From Mycobacterium sp. BK086 (GTDB lineage Bacteria > Actinomycetota > Actinomycetes > Mycobacteriales > Mycobacteriaceae), in assembly GCA_004362315.1 (NCBI GenBank), contig SNWL01000005.1, positions 558,001 to 622,000 on the forward strand: 64,000 nucleotides of DNA, read 5' to 3'. Below, one piece after another: positions 16,959 through 26,500 of the stretch. The position numbers and the translations under genes are program-made. The notes below the pieces were generated by a model, which was given only the letters and a program-made list of their open reading frames with translations, had not been told where the DNA came from and ran no database searches. Numbering within the stretch: position 1 is the stretch's first letter; every line of letters starts with the position of its first letter.

Positions 16959-18344
16959 ATGACGACCACCGAATCCCACCTGCTCCCCAACGGCCAGGAC
17001 ATCGACACCGCCCGCGCCGAAGCCGCCAGGGCCTACGAGCTGGACCGGGCGCACGTCTTCCACTCGTGGTCGGCGCAGGCGCAGATCAAGCCGATGACGA
17101 TCGTCGCCTCCGACGGGTCCTATGTCTGGGACGGCGACGGCAACAAGCTGCTGGACTTCTCCTCGCAGTTGGTGTTCACCAACATCGGTCACCAGCATCC
17201 GAAGGTCGTCGCCGCGATCGCCGAGCAGGCTGCCAAGCTCTGCACGATCGCACCGCAGCACGCCAACGCGGCCCGCTCCGAGGCCGCCCGGCTGATCGCC
17301 GAGCGCACCCCCGGCGACCTGAACCGGGTGTTCTTCACCAACGGTGGCGCCGACGCCGTCGAGCACGCCGTGCGGATGGCGCGCCTGCACACCGGCCGCT
17401 ACAAGGTGCTCTCGCGCTACCGCTCGTACCACGGCGGCACCGACACCGCGATCAACCTGACCGGTGACCCGCGGCGCTATCCCAACGACTACGCCAGCTC
17501 CGGCGTCGTGCACTTCAATGGCCCGTTCCTGTACCGCTCGTCGTTCTTCGCCGAGAACGAGCAGCAGGAATCCGAGCGGGCGCTCGACTACCTCGAGCGG
17601 CTGATCCAGCACGAGGGGCCTGCCTCGATCGCCGCGATCATCCTGGAATCCGTTCCGGGTACCGCGGGCATCATGGTGCCGCCGCCCGGATACATGGCCG
17701 GTGTGCGGGAGATCTGCGACCGCCACGGCATCGTGTTCATCGCCGACGAGGTGATGGCCGGCTTCGGGCGGACCGGAAAGTGGTTCGCAATCCAGAACTT
17801 TGACGTGGTACCGGACCTGATCACGTTCGCCAAGGGTGTGACGTCGGGGTACGTGCCGCTCGGCGGTGTGGCCATCAACGACGCGATCTACTCGACGTTC
17901 GCCGAGCGCGCCTACCCGGGCGGGCTGACCTACTCGGGCCACCCGCTGGCCTGCGGTGCCGCGGTCGCGACGATCAACGCGATGGAAGACGAGGGCATGG
18001 TGGCCAACGCGGCCCGGCTCGGCGAGCAGGTGCTCGGCCCCGGCCTGCGTGAGCTGGCGGCCCGCCACTCGTCGGTTGGCGAGGTCCGCGGGCTCGGCGT
18101 GTTCTGGGCGATCGAGCTGGTGGCCAATCAGCAGACCCGCGAACCGCTGGCGCCCTACGGCGGCTCCAGCCCGGCCATGAACGACGTGCTGGCCGCGTGT
18201 AAGGCCGGTGGCCTGCTGCCGTTCGCAAACTTCAACCGGATCCACGCGGTGCCGGCCTGCAATATCAGTGATGCCGAGGTGGCCGAGGGTCTGGCCATTC
18301 TGGACAAGGCGCTCGATGTCGCCGACGGGTTCGTGTCCGGCTAG
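16959..18344 (+). CDS. Class III PLP aminotransferase (beta-alanine/omega-amino acid type)
   Basis: The 461-residue enzyme is a class III aminotransferase: FTNGGADAVEHAVRMAR cofactor-phosphate motif, IADEVMAGFGRTG with the PLP-ring Asp, and the Schiff-base Lys in TFAKGVTSGYVPLGG. Pairing with the semialdehyde dehydrogenase suggests it transaminates beta-alanine or beta-aminoisobutyrate to the semialdehyde that the neighbour oxidises; taurine is an alternative. The ATG at 16959 has a GAAAGAGG ribosome site. Control by the PucR protein is inferred. Confidence 0.88.
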   Translation: MTTTESHLLPNGQDIDTARAEAARAYELDRAHVFHSWSAQAQIKPMTIVASDGSYVWDGDGNKLLDFSSQLVFTNIGHQHPKVVAAIAEQAAKLCTIAPQHANAARSEAARLIAERTPGDLNRVFFTNGGADAVEHAVRMARLHTGRYKVLSRYRSYHGGTDTAINLTGDPRRYPNDYASSGVVHFNGPFLYRSSFFAENEQQESERALDYLERLIQHEGPASIAAIILESVPGTAGIMVPPPGYMAGVREICDRHGIVFIADEVMAGFGRTGKWFAIQNFDVVPDLITFAKGVTSGYVPLGGVAINDAIYSTFAERAYPGGLTYSGHPLACGAAVATINAMEDEGMVANAARLGEQVLGPGLRELAARHSSVGEVRGLGVFWAIELVANQQTREPLAPYGGSSPAMNDVLAACKAGGLLPFANFNRIHAVPACNISDAEVAEGLAILDKALDVADGFVSG

Positions 18345-18691
18345 TACGGCGTGGTGTGCTGGGTCAGTACGAACAGCATCAATCCCAGGCACAACAGCAC
18401 GTTGATCGCGATCAGGATCGTGACGAGAAGGATGAACCCGCGCACGCAATGACGTTGTGCACGGCCAACTTTGGATCGGCGCTTTTCGCTGATCAGCGCT
18501 GTCGCGGTGAGCGCGAAGGTGACATCGACCATCTCGTCATAGGTGGGCGCGGCGCCGCCCACGGTGATCTCCTGTAGCCGCTCCGGCGGAATCCCGACCC
18601 CGACGCCGGCGAAGTTGCGGCTCAGTCGCTTGATCTGGCGGGGACTCGTCGTTTCAGCGCTGGGCAGCCGCGGATCGGACCAGTCGGTCAT
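18341..18691 (-). CDS. Hypothetical protein with C-terminal membrane anchor
   Basis: This 116-residue protein has a charged N-terminal part with a helix around IPPERLQEITVGG and one strong hydrophobic segment near the C-terminus (about residues 87-110). It is probably a tail-anchored membrane protein. I do not recognise the family. It overlaps the aminotransferase stop by 4 bases on the opposite strand. Confidence 0.65.
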   Translation of the reverse strand: MTDWSDPRLPSAETTSPRQIKRLSRNFAGVGVGIPPERLQEITVGGAAPTYDEMVDVTFALTATALISEKRRSKVGRAQRHCVRGFILLVTILIAINVLLCLGLMLFVLTQHTTPY

Positions 18692-18756
18692 AACCTTCGG
18701 ACTCTAATCCCGGGTGCGCCCGAACGCGCGCGAAATGCCGAGGCGCGCGGCGCCGT

Positions 18757-19941
18757 TCACAACCCGGGCTGATCGTCGACGATGCCCAGCCAGATCTGGG
18801 CCACGTCCATGGCCACCTTCTCGCTGATGAACGCGTGCTGGGTTCCGGTGTAGATGTCGCGGAATCCGCGCTCCAGGCGACTGCCCTCCCGGATCGAGGT
18901 GGTGCCTGCAGCCAGGTGCGCCCACTCGGCGGCCTGCCGTGACACGTCGGTCGCATAGTTGGCCGCGGCCCTCATATCTGCGCGCAGCAATGGGGTCAGG
19001 TCATCCCCCGCAGCCACGACGGCTTCGGCGGTGGTGAACGCATCGAGCACCAGCAGCCGCGCCGCACGCCATGCCGCGACGTGATGGGCCAGATCCTTCT
19101 GGAAGGTCTGTCGGCTGGCCAGTGAGGCCATGTCGCTCATCCGGAACTTGGTGGCCGCCAGCTCTTGGACGTCGTCGAGCATGCTCTTGGCGATGCCGAG
19201 CGCCCACGACGCGTGACCGGCCGCCGTCACCGGCATCAACCCCATCCGGGTGGCCGGCGAGCCGCCCCGGTAAGGAACCCGCGAGAACAGCGGAAACGTC
19301 CGGCCGGTCGGCACGAAGACGTCCTCGACGCCGTAGTCGTAGGAGCCGGTTCCCTTGAGCCCCTGAACATGCCAGCCGTCCTTGAAGACGATCTCGGCCC
19401 GCGGGATGACAGCCACCAGCATCTCGGGTAGTCCGCCGGCTTCCATCACCGGCTGGCCGTCGACCATCGGGAAGAACCCGGCACACACATATTCGGAGTG
19501 ACCGGTGCCCGAGCCGAAGCTCCATGAGCCGGTGACCCGGTAGCCGCCGTCGACCACGACTCCCTGGCCGTTGGGGAAGAACTGGCCGCCCATCGTGACG
19601 CGGTTGTCGTTGGCGGTGAACACCTCGGCGAATCCCTCGTCGGGCAGGTAGGCGGCCGCGGCGAACGACGACGGCAGGTTGGCGATCCCGATCCACCCGA
19701 AGGAGCCGTCCTGCCAGGCCATCTCGATCCAGGTTTCGATCATCTCGGTGAACGACGGCTCGACACCGCCGGCCGCGACGGGGTTGAACGACTGCATCAA
19801 CCCGCTGGCCCACATCTCGTCGACGACGGCCGGGGCGATGGTGCGCAGCCGCTCGGATTCACCGGCCTGGGCCATCACCAGATCGCGCATCCCCCGGGCC
19901 AGCTCGATGACCTGATCCCCCGATTGCAGTGTCGACGTCAA
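18757..19941 (-). CDS. Acyl-CoA dehydrogenase-fold flavin monooxygenase/dehydrogenase
   Basis: The 394-residue protein has the acyl-CoA dehydrogenase fold of the group that includes HsaA-type two-component monooxygenases: N-terminal helices, a middle beta-domain (GGYRVTGSWSFGSGTGHSEYV, GTGSYDYGVEDVFVP) and a C-terminal helical bundle. The general-base Glu of true acyl-CoA dehydrogenases is not evident, so hydroxylation of an aromatic or steroid substrate or desulfurisation is possible. No flavin reductase is adjacent. The start as given is TTG 19941, with ATG 19890 as an alternative. Confidence 0.75.
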   Translation of the reverse strand: MTSTLQSGDQVIELARGMRDLVMAQAGESERLRTIAPAVVDEMWASGLMQSFNPVAAGGVEPSFTEMIETWIEMAWQDGSFGWIGIANLPSSFAAAAYLPDEGFAEVFTANDNRVTMGGQFFPNGQGVVVDGGYRVTGSWSFGSGTGHSEYVCAGFFPMVDGQPVMEAGGLPEMLVAVIPRAEIVFKDGWHVQGLKGTGSYDYGVEDVFVPTGRTFPLFSRVPYRGGSPATRMGLMPVTAAGHASWALGIAKSMLDDVQELAATKFRMSDMASLASRQTFQKDLAHHVAAWRAARLLVLDAFTTAEAVVAAGDDLTPLLRADMRAAANYATDVSRQAAEWAHLAAGTTSIREGSRLERGFRDIYTGTQHAFISEKVAMDVAQIWLGIVDDQPGL

Positions 19942-20016
19942 TGTCTTGTCCGATCGTTCGCGGCAGTGAACACTTCCGCAAAACTGTATAGCGCGGGTTC
20001 GGTCGGCGGTAGGCGT

Positions 20017-20565
20017 TTACCAAACGACCTCGGCGGCCGCCGGCGTGGTGGCTGCTCGTCCGGGCGCCGACTGGTGCGACCAATAGAGGTTGGTGTGGGC
20101 GATCACCTGCTCGGGCGGCGGAGCGCCCCACGGCGAGAGGTCTTCGGTGGTGTGGGCGTCGGCCACCAGAGTGACGTCGTAGCCGCGGGCGAACCCGCCG
20201 TGAATCGTCGACCGGACGCACTGATCGGTTTGGGCGCCGACCACCACCAGATGCCCGACCCCCAGCTCGGCCAGCGTCGACTCCAGGGCGGTGGCTTCGA
20301 ATGAGTCGCCATAGTTCTTCGCGATCACCGGCTCGGTGGCGGACGGGGCCAGTTCGTCGACGATGCACCATTCCTGGCTTCCCGTGGACAGTTCGGCATC
20401 GGAGTGCTGTATCCAGACGACCGGAACGCCACTGCAGCGGGCGCTGTCGACAAGTCCGGCGATGGTCGCCACGACACGATCCCGGTCGTGGGCGCGGGCC
20501 ACGACGTCGTTCTGCACGTCGACGACGAGCAGTGCGGTCGCCGGGCGGTTGGTCAGTGTGGTCAT
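20017..20565 (-). CDS. Cysteine hydrolase, isochorismatase family
   Basis: The 182-residue enzyme shows the isochorismatase-like triad: Asp in LLVVDVQND, Lys in IAKNYGDSF and Cys in GAQTDQCVRSTI. Members hydrolyse amides such as nicotinamide or N-carbamoyl compounds; the substrate here is not evident. I chose the ATG at 20565 (MTTLTNRP), since the hydrophobic core strand begins soon after it. The gene sits 75 bases downstream of the acyl-CoA-dehydrogenase-fold gene. Confidence 0.85.
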   Translation of the reverse strand: MTTLTNRPATALLVVDVQNDVVARAHDRDRVVATIAGLVDSARCSGVPVVWIQHSDAELSTGSQEWCIVDELAPSATEPVIAKNYGDSFEATALESTLAELGVGHLVVVGAQTDQCVRSTIHGGFARGYDVTLVADAHTTEDLSPWGAPPPEQVIAHTNLYWSHQSAPGRAATTPAAAEVVW

Positions 20566-20723
20566 GCCCGCGATCGTAGGGATCGCTCGCCGCGCGGTGC
20601 GCATGTTCATGCGCGATAGTTCACGGGAGCGACTCGTGGACCTCGCCTTGCCGAAATACGGTGGTGTCAGACTTCGGGTCCTCGTTTCGGATCAAGAAGT
20701 GGTCTTCAGAGCAGGAGAAGGCA

Positions 20724-23234
20724 ATGACGGATGTCGTGAACAACGTCCCGGGTGACATCACCGGTGAGGCACGACCGCACGAGCACAGCCGCACCGGACT
20801 CTCGGCGGACGCGCTGCACCGCGCGATCGCCGATCATCTGGCCTACTCCATCGCCCGGCCGCCCAGCGTGCTGACTCCCGAGCACTACTACCGGGCCCTG
20901 GCCCTGGCCGTCCGCGACCGCATGCAACAGCGGTGGATGGCGACCACGCAGGACCTGTTGCACGGCCCCGCCAAAGTGACGTGTTATCTGTCCGCCGAAT
21001 TCCTGATGGGCCCGCAGCTCGGCAACAACCTGCTCAATCTGCGCATCGAAGCCCAGGCGCGCGAAGCGCTGGCCGCTCTCGGTCAAGACCTCGACGTGAT
21101 CCTGGCGTGCGAGGAGGAGCCGGGCCTCGGCAATGGTGGCCTCGGCCGGCTGGCGGCCTGTTACCTGGATTCGATGGCCACCCTGCAGCGCCCGTCGATC
21201 GGCTACGGAATCCGTTACGAATTCGGCATTTTCGACCAGGAGATCCAGGACGGCTGGCAGGTCGAGAAGACCGACAACTGGCTGGTCGCCGGAAACCCAT
21301 GGGAGATCGACAAGCCGGACGCCAGCTACCTGGTCAACTGGGGCGGCTACACCGAGCAGTACGAGGACGTCGCGGGCAACCACCGGGTGCGCTGGATCCC
21401 CCGGCGGGTGATCAAGGGCGTCTCGTATGACACTCCCGTCCAGGGCTACGGCGTGAACACCTGCAACACGCTGACACTGTGGAGCGCCCGGTCGGTGTCC
21501 TCATTCGCTCTGGACGCGTTCAACACCGGCGACTTCTACAAGGCCGTCGAGGACGAGGTCCTCTCGGAGAAGATCTCCAAGGTCCTCTACCCCAATGACG
21601 AACCCGAGGCCGGCAAGCGGCTGCGGCTGCAGCAGCAATACTTCTTCGTCAGCTCCTCGCTCCAGGACATCCTGCGCATCCACACCGAGCGCGCCCGGCT
21701 GCCGCTGAGCGCGCTGCCGGACAAATGGGCCATCCAGCTCAACGACACCCACCCGTCGATCGCGGTCGCCGAGCTGATGCGACTGCTGATCGACGAACAC
21801 CACATGGCTTGGGATGAGGCGTGGGAGATCACCGTCGCCACGTTCGCCTACACCAACCACACGCTGCTGCCCGAGGCGCTCGAGACCTGGCCGCTCGGCA
21901 TCTTCGGCGAATCCCTGCCCCGGCATCTCGAGCTCATCTACGAGATCAACGAGCGGTTCCTCGACGAGGTGAAGGCCAAGTTCCCCGGCGACGAGGACCG
22001 GGCCCGGCGGATGTCGCTGATCGGCGAGGACGGCGGCAAGAGCGTGCGGATGGCGCACCTGGCCACGGTCGGCAGCCATGCCGTCAACGGTGTCGCCGAG
22101 CTGCACTCCGAACTGTTGAAAGCCAGTGTGCTGAAAGACTTTTACGAGATGTGGCCGGAGCGGTTCGGCAACGTGACCAACGGCGTCACCCCGCGACGGT
22201 TCCTGGCACTGTCGAATCCGGGACTGCGGACCCTGCTCGACGAGACCGTCGGCGACGGCTGGCTGACCGACCTCGACCAGCTGCGCCAACTGGAATCCTA
22301 CGTCGACGACCCCGCCTTCCGGGAGCGCTGGCGGGACATGAAGCGTGCCAACAAGAGTCGGCTTGCCGAATACATCCACTCGTCGACCGGCATCGAGGTC
22401 GACCCGACCTGGATGTTCGACGTGCAGGTCAAGCGCATTCACGAATACAAGCGCCAGCACCTCAACGTGCTGCACATCATCACGCTGTACAACCGGCTCA
22501 AGCGCAACCCTGGATTCGCAATCGCCCCAAGGGTATTCATCTTCGGTGGCAAGGCCGCACCCGGCTACTTCATCGCCAAGCGGATGATCAGGCTGATCAC
22601 CGCCGTGGGTGCCACCGTCAACAACGATCCCGACGTCAACCGCTTCATGCGGGTGGTGTTCCTGCCGAACTTCAACGTCAAGAACGCCCACCTGATCTAC
22701 CCGGCGGCCAACCTGTCCGAGCAGATCTCCACAGCGGGCAAGGAAGCCTCGGGCACGGGCAACATGAAGTTCATGATCAACGGCGCGTTGACGATCGGGA
22801 CGCTCGACGGCGCCAACGTCGAGATCCGCGAGGAAGCCGGGCCGGAGAATTTCTTCCTGTTCGGCCTGACCGTCGACGAGGTGGAGCAGCTCAAGGCCGA
22901 GGGTTACCGGCCGACCAGTTTCGTCGAGCGTGACGCCGAGTTGGCCGAAGTGCTCGAACTGATCGTCGAAGGCACCTTCACCCACGGCGACACCGAGGTG
23001 CTGCGTCCGCTGGTCGACAACCTGCTGCACCACGACCCGTTCCTGGTGCTCGCCGACTACCGCTCCTACATCGACTGCCAGTCCAGGGTCAGTGCCGCCT
23101 GGCTGGACTCCGATGCCTGGTCGCGGATGTCGATCCTCAACGCCGCCCGCAGCGGCAAGTTCTCCTCGGACCGCGCGATCGCCGAATACTCCGACGAGAT
23201 CTGGCATGTCGGCGCGATGCCGGTGAAGCTCTAG
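20724..23234 (+). CDS. glgP: Glycogen/alpha-glucan phosphorylase
   Basis: The 836-residue enzyme releases glucose-1-phosphate from glycogen. Length and sequence are typical of the GT35 phosphorylases: CYLSAEFLMGPQLGNNLLNL, EEEPGLGNGGLGRLAACYLDSMATL, FDVQVKRIHEYKRQHLN and the PLP-binding Lys in EASGTGNMKFMINGALTIGT. The ATG at 20724 follows a GCAGGAGAAGG ribosome site. No other glycogen gene lies nearby, so it stands apart from any glg operon in this window. Confidence 0.96.
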   Translation: MTDVVNNVPGDITGEARPHEHSRTGLSADALHRAIADHLAYSIARPPSVLTPEHYYRALALAVRDRMQQRWMATTQDLLHGPAKVTCYLSAEFLMGPQLGNNLLNLRIEAQAREALAALGQDLDVILACEEEPGLGNGGLGRLAACYLDSMATLQRPSIGYGIRYEFGIFDQEIQDGWQVEKTDNWLVAGNPWEIDKPDASYLVNWGGYTEQYEDVAGNHRVRWIPRRVIKGVSYDTPVQGYGVNTCNTLTLWSARSVSSFALDAFNTGDFYKAVEDEVLSEKISKVLYPNDEPEAGKRLRLQQQYFFVSSSLQDILRIHTERARLPLSALPDKWAIQLNDTHPSIAVAELMRLLIDEHHMAWDEAWEITVATFAYTNHTLLPEALETWPLGIFGESLPRHLELIYEINERFLDEVKAKFPGDEDRARRMSLIGEDGGKSVRMAHLATVGSHAVNGVAELHSELLKASVLKDFYEMWPERFGNVTNGVTPRRFLALSNPGLRTLLDETVGDGWLTDLDQLRQLESYVDDPAFRERWRDMKRANKSRLAEYIHSSTGIEVDPTWMFDVQVKRIHEYKRQHLNVLHIITLYNRLKRNPGFAIAPRVFIFGGKAAPGYFIAKRMIRLITAVGATVNNDPDVNRFMRVVFLPNFNVKNAHLIYPAANLSEQISTAGKEASGTGNMKFMINGALTIGTLDGANVEIREEAGPENFFLFGLTVDEVEQLKAEGYRPTSFVERDAELAEVLELIVEGTFTHGDTEVLRPLVDNLLHHDPFLVLADYRSYIDCQSRVSAAWLDSDAWSRMSILNAARSGKFSSDRAIAEYSDEIWHVGAMPVKL

Positions 23235-23253
23235 ATTCGCCATACTGTCGAGC

Positions 23254-24087
23254 GTGCACACGGACGGCTCGAGCGAACACCGGGACGTCAACCGCTCGCT
23301 GTGGGACGAGCGGGCGCCCGCCCACGCCGGCTCGCCCGACTATGCGGTGGACAGGCTGGTCGCCGATCCGGAATCGTTGTCCGACGTGGTGCGGTTCGAC
23401 CTGCCGCGCCTCGGTGACATCACCGGTCTGCGGGCTGTTCATCTGCAATGCCACATCGGCACCGACACCCTGTCACTGGCCCGGCTCGGGGCGCGGATGA
23501 CGGGGCTGGACTTCTCCCGCGCGTCGATCGCGATCGCCCGATCGATCGCCGCCAGGGCCGGCGTCGGCATCGACTACGTCGAGTCCGATGTGTACAGCGC
23601 CGCAAGCGTTCTCGGCCAGGACGGCTTCGATCTGGTGTACACCGGGGTCGGTGCGCTGGTGTGGCTGCCCGACATCCGGCGCTGGGCCGAGATGGTGGCG
23701 ACGCTGCTGCGGCGCGGGGGCCGGCTCTTCCTTCGGGAGGGGCATCCCGTCCTGTGGGCTGTCGACGAGCAGCGCACCGATGCGATCACGCTTGGCTACC
23801 CGTACTTCGAACACGCCGACCCGATGCGATTCGATGCGTCGGACACGTACGTCGAGACCGACGCCGTCTTCGTCCACACCGAGTCTCGGGAATGGAATCA
23901 CGGCCTCGGCGAGATCGTCAGCGCCCTATTGGATGCCGGCCTGCGCTTGAGCATGCTCGTCGAGCACGACTCGGTGCCGTGGGAGGCGCTGCCGGGACGC
24001 ATGCACAACACCGACGGTGAGTGGCGCCTGGACGAGCACGCAGAGCGGCTGCCGCTGAGCTACACCCTGCAGGCGGTCAAGCCGTAG
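23254..24087 (+). CDS. Class I SAM-dependent methyltransferase
   Basis: The 277-residue protein has a methyltransferase_11-type Rossmann fold. It has a degenerate motif I (HLQCHIGTDTLSLARLGARMTGLDFS), an acidic loop (YVESDVYSA) and the GFDLVYTGVGALVWLPDI post-motif strand. The N-terminal VNRSLWDERAPAH box is common in this family. The substrate is unknown. It starts at GTG 23254, 19 bases after glgP, so it is probably in the same transcript. Confidence 0.85.
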   Translation: MHTDGSSEHRDVNRSLWDERAPAHAGSPDYAVDRLVADPESLSDVVRFDLPRLGDITGLRAVHLQCHIGTDTLSLARLGARMTGLDFSRASIAIARSIAARAGVGIDYVESDVYSAASVLGQDGFDLVYTGVGALVWLPDIRRWAEMVATLLRRGGRLFLREGHPVLWAVDEQRTDAITLGYPYFEHADPMRFDASDTYVETDAVFVHTESREWNHGLGEIVSALLDAGLRLSMLVEHDSVPWEALPGRMHNTDGEWRLDEHAERLPLSYTLQAVKP

Positions 24088-24096
24088 AGTGCGCGT

Positions 24097-25074
24097 GTGC
24101 CCGGGTCCTCACTGAAGAGCATTCCGCTGGAGATCCGCAAGGCCGCAACCGTCATCGCGATCGCCATCGTGTTGGCGTCGAGCTTCGCCGCCGCCTACAC
24201 CGTCGCGCTGGGACGGCCCTCGCCGCGAAACCTGCCGGTCGGCGTCGTCGGATCGACGGCCGTCACGGCGCCGTTCGTCAATGCGCTGCACCGCAACTCA
24301 GGCGAGTTCGACGTTCAGCAATATGCGACGCGCGACGACGCGGTCACCGCGATCAACCAGCAGCGCATCACCGCCGCCATCGACGCCACCGCGACACCAC
24401 CCCAGCTGTTGCTGTCCAGCGCCAGCGACCCGTCGGGTACCCGGGCGCTGATCCAGCTGGATCAGACCCAGCCGGGACAGTTCATCCTGCCGATCGTCGA
24501 TTTGCATCCGTTGCCGGCGTCCGACCCGGCCGGGCTGGCCACGTTCTATCTCGTCATCGCGGCGACAATCCTGGGCTTCATCACGATGTTTCAGTTGCGG
24601 GCCAACGTCAAGACACTCAGCCTGCGGCGCTGGCTGGCCTGCCTGGCGGTGCTCGCGGTCGTCGGCGGGGCGGTCCTGTCGGTCGTCACCGGGCCAGTGC
24701 TCGGCGCGCTGAGCACGCCGTTTCCCCAGCTGTGGCTGCTGACCTCGGTGCAGATCGCGGTCGCCGCGTCCTTCAACTCGGCCATGCTGGTGCTGATCCA
24801 CCGGTGGGCGATCATTCCCACCTGGCTGGTGTTCATCCTGCTGGGCAACACCTCGTCGGGCGGTGCGGTGTCGGCCTCGCTACTGCCTCAGCCGTTCGCG
24901 TTCTTCAATCACGCGCTGCCCAGCGGTGCGACGGTGTCGGCGATCCATGCGGCGACGTACTTCCCGCACAACCAGCGACTGCTGCCGTTCGTCGTGCTCG
25001 GCGTGTGGTTGGTGGGCAGCCTGGCCGCGCTGGTGATCTCGTCACGTGCACTCCATCGCTCGCCGGCGGACTAG
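24097..25074 (+). CDS. Membrane protein, ABC-2/YhgE-Pip-like
   Basis: The 325-residue protein has one N-terminal membrane span (about residues 18-40), an extracellular domain of about 120 residues and five C-terminal spans. This is the layout of ABC-2 permease-like and YhgE/Pip (DUF3533) proteins. No ATPase is adjacent, so an export role is only a guess. The GTG start lies 9 bases after the methyltransferase stop. Confidence 0.7.
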   Translation: MPGSSLKSIPLEIRKAATVIAIAIVLASSFAAAYTVALGRPSPRNLPVGVVGSTAVTAPFVNALHRNSGEFDVQQYATRDDAVTAINQQRITAAIDATATPPQLLLSSASDPSGTRALIQLDQTQPGQFILPIVDLHPLPASDPAGLATFYLVIAATILGFITMFQLRANVKTLSLRRWLACLAVLAVVGGAVLSVVTGPVLGALSTPFPQLWLLTSVQIAVAASFNSAMLVLIHRWAIIPTWLVFILLGNTSSGGAVSASLLPQPFAFFNHALPSGATVSAIHAATYFPHNQRLLPFVVLGVWLVGSLAALVISSRALHRSPAD

Positions 25075-25150
25075 CCATGACGATGCGCCGCAGCGAAGCG
25101 AGGCGCTGAGGAGTGGCTACATCGAGCTGCAGACGCCCTACTCTGGGTGA

Positions 25151-26131
25151 ATGATTCCCGCCGGCCGTATCACCTCGATTTGGCGCTATCCGGTGAAGTC
25201 GATGCTGGGCGAGCAGGTCGCGCAGGCCGAGATCGGCGAGCTCGGCCTGCACGCCGATCGCACCTGGGCCGTGCGTGACGTCGAACTGGACGCGACCACC
25301 AGCGCCAAGCGGCTGCCCGGCCTGCTGTGGCTCACGGCGCGCTACGCGCAGGCGCCACCGCCCGACGCCGGACCGGGCCACGCTCCGGAAGTCGTCATCA
25401 CCTTCCCCGACGGCACCGAGGTCACCAGCTCGGATCCCGTTGTCCATCAGGCACTCTCGCGGTATCTGGACCGAGAGGTCGAACTTCGGCCGCTGCCCGC
25501 GCTGGACCGCAAAGATCAGTACCGCGGGCCGATGGCCACCAAATCCGACCTGCGCACGATCTTCGGACTGGAGGACGGCGAACCGCTGCCGGATCTCTCG
25601 ATGTTCCCGGTCCGCAAGCTCGCCGAGATCAGCCGCTACGCCACGCCGGTCGGCAGCTACGTCGACGCCTATCCCCTCCACGTCATCACCGAGCAGAGCC
25701 TGGCCACGATGACCGGGCTGGCGCCGGAGTCGGACTTCGACGTCCGGCGATTCCGTCCGACCATCGTGGTCGACTCCCCCGCCACGTCGCCGCATCCGGA
25801 ATGGGACTGGTGCGGCGGTACGTTGCACGCACCGCACGCCGAACTGCAGCCCCTGATCCCCACGATCCGATGCGTGATGCCGTCCCACGAGCAGCCCGAG
25901 CTCAAGCGGGACAAGGAGATCACCCGCACCATCGCCGCCCACTCGCGGCGCTGCCTCGGCGTCTACGGCAACATCACCCGGGCTGGCCGGATTGCCGAAG
26001 GCGATGTGCTGCAGCTTGATCCGCCGAATCGCTCGACCATCGGCGCTACCGCGGGGTCGGGTGCAACGAAAGTGAAACGAGCCGTCATGCGGGCGGTGTC
26101 CGCCGCCATGCCGACCGGAAAGAGGAGCTGA
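25151..26131 (+). CDS. MOSC domain-containing protein
   Basis: The 326-residue protein has the N-terminal beta-barrel MOSC_N domain (IWRYPVKSMLGEQV, GLHADRTWAVRD) and a C-terminal MOSC domain (DVRRFRPTIVV, a conserved Cys in TIRCVMPS, and GVYGNITRAGRIAEGDVLQL). This is the molybdenum-cofactor-binding arrangement of mARC/YcbX-type reductases, which reduce N-hydroxylated compounds with an electron-transfer partner. No ferredoxin domain is fused here. Confidence 0.9.
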   Translation: MIPAGRITSIWRYPVKSMLGEQVAQAEIGELGLHADRTWAVRDVELDATTSAKRLPGLLWLTARYAQAPPPDAGPGHAPEVVITFPDGTEVTSSDPVVHQALSRYLDREVELRPLPALDRKDQYRGPMATKSDLRTIFGLEDGEPLPDLSMFPVRKLAEISRYATPVGSYVDAYPLHVITEQSLATMTGLAPESDFDVRRFRPTIVVDSPATSPHPEWDWCGGTLHAPHAELQPLIPTIRCVMPSHEQPELKRDKEITRTIAAHSRRCLGVYGNITRAGRIAEGDVLQLDPPNRSTIGATAGSGATKVKRAVMRAVSAAMPTGKRS

Positions 26132-26133
26132 CC

Positions 26134-26319
26134 ATGCGTCACGCTGTGGGTGTAGTGGGCGTGCTGGTTGCGCTCTTCGGATCGCTGTGGGCGCTGCAGG
26201 GGTTCGGTGTGGTTCAGGGCAGCCCGATGAGCAACACCACGACCTGGTCGGTCATCGGACCGATCACCGCGCTGATCGGTGTGGCGCTGGCTGTCTGGGC
26301 CTGGCGTCCGCGACGCTAA
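26134..26319 (+). CDS. Small two-span membrane protein
   Basis: This 61-residue protein consists of two hydrophobic segments (about residues 4-25 and 38-57) and a basic C-terminus (AWRPRR), giving a hairpin in the membrane. The family is not recognised. It begins 2 bases after the MOSC gene stop and so is probably co-transcribed. Its end overlaps by 4 bases the end of another small membrane protein on the opposite strand. Confidence 0.65.
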   Translation: MRHAVGVVGVLVALFGSLWALQGFGVVQGSPMSNTTTWSVIGPITALIGVALAVWAWRPRR

Positions 26320-26459
26320 GCCGCGTACACCCAGTACAGAATCAGGATGATTGCGGCGACCAGGTAGCTCGACCACAGGACGATGAGCGTGGTTCGCCTC
26401 GATTCGAACGGGGACATCGACTGGGGCGGAAGGGCCTGCTCGGCCGGCTCAGGAGTCAT
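26316..26459 (-). CDS. Small single-span membrane protein
   Basis: This 47-residue protein has a Pro-rich N-terminus and one C-terminal membrane span (TLIVLWSSYLVAAIILILYW). The ATG at 26459 follows an AGGA-type region only weakly; the longer frame to 26540 has no better signal. Function unknown. It lies downstream of the MenC-like gene on the same strand. Confidence 0.55.
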   Translation of the reverse strand: MTPEPAEQALPPQSMSPFESRRTTLIVLWSSYLVAAIILILYWVYAA

Positions 26460-26500
26460 CGGCGCCCTTGTACCCGGCGCCCTGGCATCCAAACCGCTTT